Source: JBDIVL01 sp039794405 (GTDB lineage Bacteria; Planctomycetota; Brocadiia; Brocadiales; Brocadiaceae). From it: a stretch of 13,889 nucleotides of DNA. This document shows, piece by piece, positions 8,798-13,889 of this stretch. The DNA lies in contig JBDIVL010000069.1 in assembly GCA_039794405.1 (NCBI GenBank), forward strand, positions 1 to 13,889, in the 5' to 3' direction. Made by a program: the position numbers and the translations under genes. How positions within the stretch are numbered: the stretch's first letter is position 1; each line of letters begins with the position of its first letter. Below the pieces are notes generated by a model that saw only the letters and a program-made list of their open reading frames with translations, had not been told where the DNA came from and made no database searches.

Positions 8798-8825
8798 TTG
8801 ATAATAGATAAAAAAATACTATAAT
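8798..8825 (+). promoter_or_regulatory. Promoter of tRNA-Pro
   Basis: TTGATA (8798-8803), a 16-nt spacer and a perfect TATAAT (8820-8825) lie directly upstream of the tRNA gene. The expected start, near 8832, is about 5 nt before the mature tRNA 5' end. That is typical of a monocistronic tRNA unit. Confidence 0.75.
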
Positions 8826-8836
8826 AAAGGTTTAGT

Positions 8837-8914
8837 CGGGGTGTAGCGCAGCTTGGCTAGCGCGCTTGAATGGGGTTCAAGAGGTCGTGGGTTCAAATCC
8901 CGCCACCCCGACCA
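8837..8914 (+). tRNA. tRNA-Pro (anticodon GGG)
   Basis: A complete cloverleaf can be folded. The acceptor stem CGGGGTG pairs with CACCCCG (8837-8843 with 8904-8910). The D stem GCGC/GCGC lies at 8846-8849 and 8860-8863. The anticodon stem CTTGA/TCAAG (8865-8869, 8877-8881) carries the loop ATGGGGT. The T stem GTGGG/CCCGC has loop TTCAAAT (8887-8903). The anticodon at 8872-8874 is GGG, reading CCC and, by wobble, CCU proline codons. The discriminator A (8911) is followed by an encoded CCA (8912-8914). No clear terminator hairpin follows. The gene separates the conserved left part from the accessory right part. Confidence 0.95.
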
Positions 8915-9040
8915 ATATTTTCAAGGGTTTCAAGTATTCGATACATTTCTGTTTTTCCCCATTATGACCAAATGTGACCGAATTTGGCGGAATTGAAAAG
9001 GATCAAGTTGATGCCCATTTTGATTTTTCCATGCATGACT

Positions 9041-10005
9041 TCAAGACCCGACAGTATTCTTTGTTTTCTTTCCTTCTTCAATTGCAATTTTTACAGCTTC
9101 GAGAAAAGCCGTTTCTGATTGAGATATAGTGATCGATGCTGTTTTCATGACAAATAACCTCATTCTTCAGCCCCTCAATTAAAGGATGTGCAATACCAGA
9201 AAGTATAAGAGTTACAAGATCAACCCAGTATGCTGCCAAATGAGGTGTTAATACAGGAACACGGAAAATGAGTCTCGGATAAAGTCCTTTTGCCTTGGCG
9301 TACTGCTGCATCATCTCACGGTAGGTCATAATTTCAGGACCGCCGATATCAGATTCCTTACCGGCAATCTCAGGATTCAAAGGACATCCCACTAGATACG
9401 CGAGAACATCCCGGACTGCAATAGGCTGGTTTTTGTGTCTATCCATTTAGGGCGCACCATAATGGAAAGTGCTCAAAAAGTTACCGCAGCTTTTCACATG
9501 AAACGCTGCCTGCTCCGATAATAACTGCTGCCCGTGAAATCGTTGCGAGTGTTCTTACCAGAAGATAGAATTTTTGCGACCTCTGCACGGCTTCTCAGAT
9601 GTTCAGAGAGATTTTTTCCCATCTTCCCAGTCCGCCAAAGTAAATTACCCGTTCGAGCCTGGAGGCTTCCGCTGTAGCAACAAAGTTCTTTGCAGCAAGC
9701 TTATCCATCTTTGCAAATTCTCTGTTTGAAAAGATACTCTTCCCACCCATGGAGTGAACCAGGTAATACGCAGAGTGAATATCGTGGAAAGCTTTAGGTA
9801 ATTCTTCGTCTTTCAGGATATCTCCCTTTACAACTTCAATAAGTTCATTTTTGAAGAGGGATGGAGAAAGTCTTGACGGGTTACGGACGAGGAGTCTGAG
9901 TTTTATACCCTTTTTAAGAAGTTCAGGGACCAATCTTCTCCCGATAAAACCGGTAGACCCGATAACTGATATCCTGCCGTCTGGTTTAATTGTTAGGTTA
10001 TTCAT
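9041..10005 (-). pseudogene. Decayed NAD(P)-binding SDR-family oxidoreductase/epimerase
   Basis: The intact N-terminal piece (9595-10005) carries a Rossmann dinucleotide motif, VIGSTGFIGRRLVPELLKKG, followed by LRLLVRNPSR and, near its end, RVIYFGGLG. The remainder is recognisable only by switching frames: NLSEHLRSRAEVAKIL, then TISRAAVIIGAGS, then IMVRPKWIDTK, then NQPIAVRDVLAYLVG and DIGGPEIMTYREMMQQYAKA, and finally SETAFLEAVKIAIEEGKK up to a TGA at 9041-9043. I count about five frameshifts and one in-frame stop (TAA at 9481-9483 on the + strand listing). The reconstructed protein of about 300 aa matches atypical SDR/NmrA-like epimerase-fold proteins whose exact substrate is unknown. Because the lesions are spread over the gene, simple sequencing error is unlikely. 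Confidence 0.85.
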
Positions 10006-10217
10006 AAAAAATTACCTTAAAATTTGTGTACATGGATATATTTCCAATAATGAAGAAAGGAGTATATATCTCCTAACTAACCATTCGTATTATATTGTAG
10101 TCATGTGCTATCAGATTCATAATTGCAAGCAATCATCTCCTTTGGGAAAAACAGGAGAATACGGTAGGTTTGGCATCAATGTATTCTTCAATCTTTTTTA
10201 TCTTTTATACTTTCTTA

Positions 10218-10246
10218 TTGATTTTAACCATTGACTTGCATATAGT
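10218..10246 (+). promoter_or_regulatory. Probable promoter of the cas6-corA-DHH operon
   Basis: TTGATT (10218-10223), a 17-nt spacer and TATAGT (10241-10246) form a near-consensus sigma70 promoter. The start site would be near 10253, leaving a leader of about 60 nt before cas6. An overlapping TTGACT at 10231 lacks a matching -10, so I prefer this assignment. No comparable promoter is seen between the three genes downstream. Confidence 0.55.
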
Positions 10247-10283
10247 AAGCGGGCATCTATTCTTTAAAAATGTGTTACGGCTG

Positions 10284-10301
10284 CATGAAACCAACTTCAT
10301 G
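10284..10301. repeat. Short perfect inverted repeat in the cas6 leader
   Basis: CATGAA (10284-10289), loop ACCAAC, and TTCATG (10296-10301) form a 6-bp perfect stem in the predicted 5' leader. It ends 3 nt before the AAAGGA ribosome-binding site (10304-10309). It could be an operator or a small RNA hairpin limiting translation. A chance palindrome of this size cannot be excluded. Confidence 0.35.
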
Positions 10302-10312
10302 ATAAAGGAATT

Positions 10313-11389
10313 ATGCTCGAATCATTTCGGGTAGCAAAATTCAGGTTTACCGTCAGCGCCAAAGATCACATACGCTTCCCCCCTTATAAAGGCGCTGCAT
10401 TTCGCGGTGGCTTTGGGTATGCCTTTAAACGTGTGGTCTGCGTAACAAGGGGTAAACAATGTGATGACTGCCTCCTGAAACAAAAGTGTATTTATTCATA
10501 CATTTTTGAGACGCCGCCTCCGGACGATACCGAAATACTTCGCCTCTATCCAAAAGTTCCACACCCATTTGTCATCGAACCTCCAGTTACAGAAAAGCAG
10601 TCCTTCGAACCCGGCGAAGAGTTTTCCTTTCAGTTAATTCTCATAGGCAAGGCTATAGACTACTTGCCTTATTTTATCTATACCTTTACCGAATTGGGAA
10701 AGCAGGGGATTGGGCAGGGAAGGGGGAAATATAATATCATACAAGTTGAAGGGATAAGTTTAGAGGATGAATCAGTACAAATTTACAACCATAAAACCCA
10801 AACCCTCACAAACCACTATCCCGTAATTCAAGCCCATCAATTCAATCCTCAAAGCCTCGTACCTGTCAACACGCAGGAAATGGTAACCCATAACAAAATA
10901 AAACAACCTCAGGCAACATCCCCCAACATCTCCCCGCCTTACGAAGGAGGGGACAAAGGGGAGGTTGTAAAATCAGATACAATCCAGCAGGATCATAACA
11001 ATAAAACAACTATCTCATTTCTTACTCCTTTGCGTTTGCGTTTCGATGGTCACATAACCGATAAAATCGAATTCCATATATTCGTTAGAAACCTCTTACG
11101 CCGTATCTCATCTTTATCATATTTTCATTGCGGTGAAAAGTTGGAACTGGATTTCAAATATTTCATTGAAAGGGCAAAAGTGGTAAAGCAGGTATCATCG
11201 GATATCAGGTGGTTTGATTGGAAACGGTACTCCACAAGGCAAGAAGCTTGGATGGCATTAGGTGGTATTACAGGTACAGTCTCATATGAAGGTGATGTGT
11301 CAGATTTTATGTTTTTCCTAAAATTGGGTGAATATGTTCATGTGGGAAAGGGGACGTCGTTTGGATTAGGAAAATTTGAAATTGCGTGA
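10313..11389 (+). CDS. cas6: CRISPR-associated Cas6-family pre-crRNA endoribonuclease (RAMP)
   Basis: This protein would cut the repeat part of CRISPR precursor transcripts to give crRNAs. It is 358 aa and belongs to the Cas6 group sharing the PF10040-type C-terminal region. The N-terminus has PPYKGAAFRGGFGYAFKRVVC (beginning at about residue 23, split by variable residues), then four cysteines at 43, 50, 53 and 59, and RLYPKVPHPFVIEPP at about 79-93. Those cysteines are typical of the group and could bind a metal. Two glycine-rich RAMP-like loops follow: GKQGIGQGRGKY in the middle and GKGTSFGLGKFEI at the extreme C-terminus (345-357). The catalytic residues are not obvious by eye, as usual in Cas6. 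ATG 10313 has AAAGGA just 3 nt upstream. A repeat-derived hairpin inserts SPPYEGGDKGEV at 207-218, in a variable linker, without breaking the frame. It heads the operon with the CorA and DHH genes. Confidence 0.88.
   Translation: MLESFRVAKFRFTVSAKDHIRFPPYKGAAFRGGFGYAFKRVVCVTRGKQCDDCLLKQKCIYSYIFETPPPDDTEILRLYPKVPHPFVIEPPVTEKQSFEPGEEFSFQLILIGKAIDYLPYFIYTFTELGKQGIGQGRGKYNIIQVEGISLEDESVQIYNHKTQTLTNHYPVIQAHQFNPQSLVPVNTQEMVTHNKIKQPQATSPNISPPYEGGDKGEVVKSDTIQQDHNNKTTISFLTPLRLRFDGHITDKIEFHIFVRNLLRRISSLSYFHCGEKLELDFKYFIERAKVVKQVSSDIRWFDWKRYSTRQEAWMALGGITGTVSYEGDVSDFMFFLKLGEYVHVGKGTSFGLGKFEIA
10931..10953. repeat. Palindromic repeat element inside cas6
   Basis: TCCCCGCCTT (10931-10940), loop ACG, and AAGGAGGGGA (10944-10953) form a 10-bp stem with one mismatch, followed by AAAGGGGAGG. 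The C-run/G-run composition differs sharply from the AT-rich surroundings and resembles dispersed REP/MITE-like palindromes found in many bacterial genomes. It is read through in frame as SPPYEGGDKGEV. I see no second copy in this window, so calling it a dispersed repeat is inference. Confidence 0.5.
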
Positions 11390-11437
11390 ATTTTATAAAG
11401 ATGTACAAAAGTTTTCATAAAATATGGAGATTAGGTA

Positions 11438-13237
11438 ATGGATAATCCTTACTTGCACATTGTTCCAGACTTTTTTAGCGCCTTCTTCATGTTCCCGTTT
11501 GGATTTGATGCTAGCAAGTTTAAAAAAATTCAGAAATTATTTTCTGATGATCAAAAATGGAGGGCAGAAGATTATAAGATTAAAAATGGTCTCGATTATA
11601 ATGAGTATATTTACTTTTATAAGCATATCAGAGAAATACTTTTCTGCCCGAATAATTCCAAGAGCAATAGGGAAACCGATAAACCCAATTATTTTAAAAT
11701 TGGCTATAAAGAAAAAGATATTTTCTACGAAGTAGAAAATACAAGAATAGAAGAACTTAAATGCGTATCATTAAAACTACAAAATATTTATTTACATCTT
11801 TTTGAAACGGGTGTAGGTGTTTTAATTTTTGAGATAATTGATGATCAAAGCAAACGTAAAGATAAATATACTTTATCAGATTACCTCTTCTTTCTTTGTA
11901 ACGGAAGAAGGGTGTATGTGCCTTTTATTAATCCTGATGCAAAGGACGAAGATTGTTTTAAAAGCGCTTTCAAACGGGAAAATGCCATAGAAAAAGGAGA
12001 ATGTGCTAGTCATATTCGCATTAAGAAAGGAGATAAAAATTTAGTGCTAGAGGAGGATTTTCAGAAAAGTTTTACAGAGATAACCCAAAGGCATAAGGCA
12101 AATATAGAAAAACTATCTTCCCAAATACCTGTCTTGGGTAAAAATATTACGTATTTTCTCGATATCAATAAAACGGTAGAAGACGTTTGCTTTAAATATG
12201 AAAATGGTGCTTATTGGCCTATTATTGATGATCGAATGCTTATTCATAGTTTTTATAGTATTCCGGAAACACCTATTAAAAAACCGCATTCAAGATCCAA
12301 TAAAGAATTTCTTGAAAAATTGAAATACTTTTTGAATGAAGATATTTTGGAGTTCAAGTTTTCACAAAAATTACAAGAGATAAAACAAGTTGCCGACGTC
12401 TGGTATCAGTTAATACATGTCGACCAATCTTCCCCTACATGCCAAAATGATTATTTGCTTAAAAAGATTTTAGGTGAGTCCTCCTATAATCGTTGGTCAA
12501 ATTTGGGAACTTTTTACGGTTACTCCCGATTTAGCTCAGTAATGGTTACTGATATAAAAGAGGCTAGGTTTTTGTACAATCATTTTCAAGCCATGTATTA
12601 CCAAATTGCTATTTTGCTACTTTTTTATAGAGGGACACTGCTAACATTCTCTTCGAGGAGCAAACAACTGGCCAGTACAATAAAGGGATATAAAAATGAT
12701 GATCTTGATCAAATTTTTGAAAAGATTAAAGTTTTGAATCAAGATTTTATCTTTTTTCGTAATACATATTGGTTCCGTGAGGTTACGGCACAGGACCAGG
12801 GTATTGAAATATTCGATCTGTGGTCATCCAAGCTGCGCAATAGAGAACTGTTTGAGGATATTCAGGCAGAAATTGATGGGCTTTATTCATATATAGATGC
12901 GGTGTTAGAAAAAGAAACAGCAAGAAAAATTGATACCATTACCCTCTTAGGTGGAATATTTATCCCATTCTCCATAGTTGCATCCTTATTTGGAATGAAC
13001 CTTTACTTTGTTAATAATGATCTTTTTGTACACTTTTCAGAATGGTTAAGACTTCCTGGATCAATTGCCATTTTTATTATTGCATTCCTTATTACCTATA
13101 GAGTTACACAACACTTTTATTACGACTTGGTTAGTAAAGATAGCAAAAAGGAAAAAGATCTATTTCCTAGTATTCTCAAATTTATTAAAGTTTCATTGAG
13201 GTCCTTGAGGTCCTTTTTTACTAGGATAAAAAACTAA
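11438..13237 (+). CDS. corA: CRISPR-associated CorA-like membrane effector
   Basis: A 599-aa CorA-superfamily protein. The C-terminal part follows the CorA plan: a long helix (about 468-500, NRELFEDIQAEIDGLYSYID), TM1 (about 500-520) ending in the hallmark GMN at 519-521, a short extracytoplasmic loop, TM2 (about 542-558) and a basic cytoplasmic tail of about 40 residues, longer than usual. The first 450 residues match no domain I recognise and are much longer than the cytoplasmic domain of Mg2+/Co2+ channels. The conserved MPE-type loop after GMN is absent (LYFVNNDLF here). GGAG at 11426-11429 supports ATG 11438. It lies 48 nt after cas6 and 2 nt before a DHH phosphoesterase gene. In type III CRISPR loci, such CorA proteins are activated by SAM-AMP made by Cas10 and are thought to disrupt the membrane. 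I infer that role here; ordinary metal transport is less likely given the neighbours and the novel N-terminal domain. Confidence 0.82.
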   Translation: MDNPYLHIVPDFFSAFFMFPFGFDASKFKKIQKLFSDDQKWRAEDYKIKNGLDYNEYIYFYKHIREILFCPNNSKSNRETDKPNYFKIGYKEKDIFYEVENTRIEELKCVSLKLQNIYLHLFETGVGVLIFEIIDDQSKRKDKYTLSDYLFFLCNGRRVYVPFINPDAKDEDCFKSAFKRENAIEKGECASHIRIKKGDKNLVLEEDFQKSFTEITQRHKANIEKLSSQIPVLGKNITYFLDINKTVEDVCFKYENGAYWPIIDDRMLIHSFYSIPETPIKKPHSRSNKEFLEKLKYFLNEDILEFKFSQKLQEIKQVADVWYQLIHVDQSSPTCQNDYLLKKILGESSYNRWSNLGTFYGYSRFSSVMVTDIKEARFLYNHFQAMYYQIAILLLFYRGTLLTFSSRSKQLASTIKGYKNDDLDQIFEKIKVLNQDFIFFRNTYWFREVTAQDQGIEIFDLWSSKLRNRELFEDIQAEIDGLYSYIDAVLEKETARKIDTITLLGGIFIPFSIVASLFGMNLYFVNNDLFVHFSEWLRLPGSIAIFIIAFLITYRVTQHFYYDLVSKDSKKEKDLFPSILKFIKVSLRSLRSFFTRIKN

Positions 13238-13239
13238 TT

Positions 13240-13889
13240 ATGAACAAAGGAATTAAAAATTTTGTTTTTTTTCTCGGTGGATACGATGCCGAAATGTGCG
13301 AAATCCGCAATATATTAGAAACAAGGAATATACCTTTTTTCGATAAACAATTGGCATGGGGAGCAAAGGCAAGCGCATATGAAAAAGAAATAGCACGGCT
13401 TGATAATATCCAGATTCCGGTATTAATCGAATTAGAAATCGATCTTTCCCTTTCACCTTGCACGGTCATTATTGACCACCACGGCAAAGAGGCTGGCAGG
13501 GGAAAGCCAACTTCTCTTGAGCAGGTTGCAAATCTGCTTAGTATGGAATTAAATCCCTGGCAAAAACTCATTGTCGCTAACGACCGCGCATGGATTGATG
13601 GACTGATTGAGGTTGGCGCGACACAAGAGGAAATTGATAAAATTCGCCGATACGATCGCCTTTGTCAGGGGGTGACAGAAGAAGAAGAGAAGGCGGCTGA
13701 GGAAGCAATCAAGCGTCGTGAAGAGTATAGAGATCTGGTGGTAGTGTATTTTTCGTATAAACATACCTCGCCAATAATGGATAGATTATATAAGAAATAT
13801 CTCAATATTATCGTATTTACGCCTGAATCTGCCAATTTTAGTGGTGATGGGAAATGCATACTGAAATTGGCAAGGGAATTTCCAGGAGG
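13240..13889 (+). CDS. DHH-family phosphoesterase, NrN-like (partial, runs off window)
   Basis: The frame is open from ATG 13240 to the window end: 216 codons with no stop. The N-terminus (KNFVFFLGGYDAEMCEIRNIL) fits the first strand and helix of a DHH domain. The metal-binding motif TVIIDHHG has Asp-His-His at residues 79-81, and a further acidic candidate ligand is Asp115 in ANDRAW. Towards the end, FSGDGKCILKL may mark the start of the DHHA1-type region, with the GG-rich motif falling beyond the window. DHH/DHHA1 enzymes hydrolyse phosphodiester bonds in nanoRNA, pAp or cyclic dinucleotides. Next to CRISPR-associated CorA, the NrN enzyme degrades SAM-AMP to SAM and AMP, switching off signalling; I infer the same role. 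The start is 2 nt after the corA stop, so translation is probably coupled. AGGA at 13223-13226 is a weak ribosome-binding site. Confidence 0.8.
   Translation, partial: MNKGIKNFVFFLGGYDAEMCEIRNILETRNIPFFDKQLAWGAKASAYEKEIARLDNIQIPVLIELEIDLSLSPCTVIIDHHGKEAGRGKPTSLEQVANLLSMELNPWQKLIVANDRAWIDGLIEVGATQEEIDKIRRYDRLCQGVTEEEEKAAEEAIKRREEYRDLVVVYFSYKHTSPIMDRLYKKYLNIIVFTPESANFSGDGKCILKLAREFPG

Larger units (their letters stand above)
10006..10312 (+). other. Gene-free stretch upstream of the cas6 operon
   Basis: This 307-base AT-rich stretch lies between the start of the SDR pseudogene and the cas6 start. It contains a promoter (10218-10246) and a small inverted repeat (10284-10301), both listed separately. 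An open frame crosses part of it, but that frame is the antisense shadow of the pseudogene running on into noncoding sequence, with no family features. I see no CRISPR repeat array and no RNA gene. Confidence 0.6.

Noticed and set aside
9851..10234. 127-aa + strand open frame between the SDR pseudogene and cas6
   Set aside because: Its first half is antisense to the conserved N-terminus of the SDR pseudogene. The rest is low-complexity AT-rich sequence with no family features or ribosome-binding site.
10006..10312. Searched for a CRISPR array or leader near cas6
   Set aside because: No sequence of 25-40 bases recurs at regular spacing here or elsewhere in the window.
11460..11735. 91-aa open frame inside the corA-like gene
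   Set aside because: It lies wholly within the 599-aa frame, which has a good ribosome-binding site and clear CorA features; the short frame has none.
13221..13859. Three - strand open frames (64-116 aa) at the right end
   Set aside because: They are antisense to the open frame with the DHH motif that continues off the window.

Overview
The window is AT-rich bacterial DNA with conserved translation and proteostasis genes at the left and a CRISPR-associated operon at the right. It has bacterial IF-2, RbfA, YebC and FtsH, a CCA-encoding tRNA gene, Shine-Dalgarno sites and near-consensus sigma70-type promoters. The taxon cannot be read off directly. The gene style would fit a low-GC environmental lineage such as an anammox-type planctomycete, but this is a weak guess.

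Left part (1-6730, + strand): the truncated tail of an ABC-transporter ATPase is followed by infB, a DUF503/YlxP-family gene, rbfA, hisG (long form), a TPR-repeat probable lipoprotein and yebC. infB-DUF503-rbfA is the familiar translation/ribosome-maturation order. hisG, the TPR gene and yebC follow closely on the same strand. Middle part (6804-8914): ftsH lies on the - strand, convergent with yebC. It has a perfect consensus promoter at its right end, back to back with a strong promoter driving a tRNA-Pro(GGG) gene. Next comes a decayed SDR-type oxidoreductase pseudogene (9041-10005, - strand) with about six disabling lesions, then a gene-free stretch (10006-10312).

Right part (10313-13889, + strand): a three-gene operon behind its own promoter. 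Its genes are a Cas6-family pre-crRNA endoribonuclease, a large CorA-like two-TM membrane protein with a long uncharacterised N-terminal domain, and a DHH-family phosphoesterase that runs off the window end. This is the gene set of the type III CRISPR-Cas signalling branch known from Bacteroides fragilis. There, Cas10 joins SAM to ATP to make SAM-AMP, SAM-AMP acts on the membrane effector CorA, and the DHH enzyme NrN destroys the messenger. No Cas10, Cmr/Csm subunit or CRISPR array lies inside the window, so the rest of the locus should lie just downstream. This operon is the most interesting content. The tRNA gene and the pseudogene mark the border between the conserved core and this accessory defence region.
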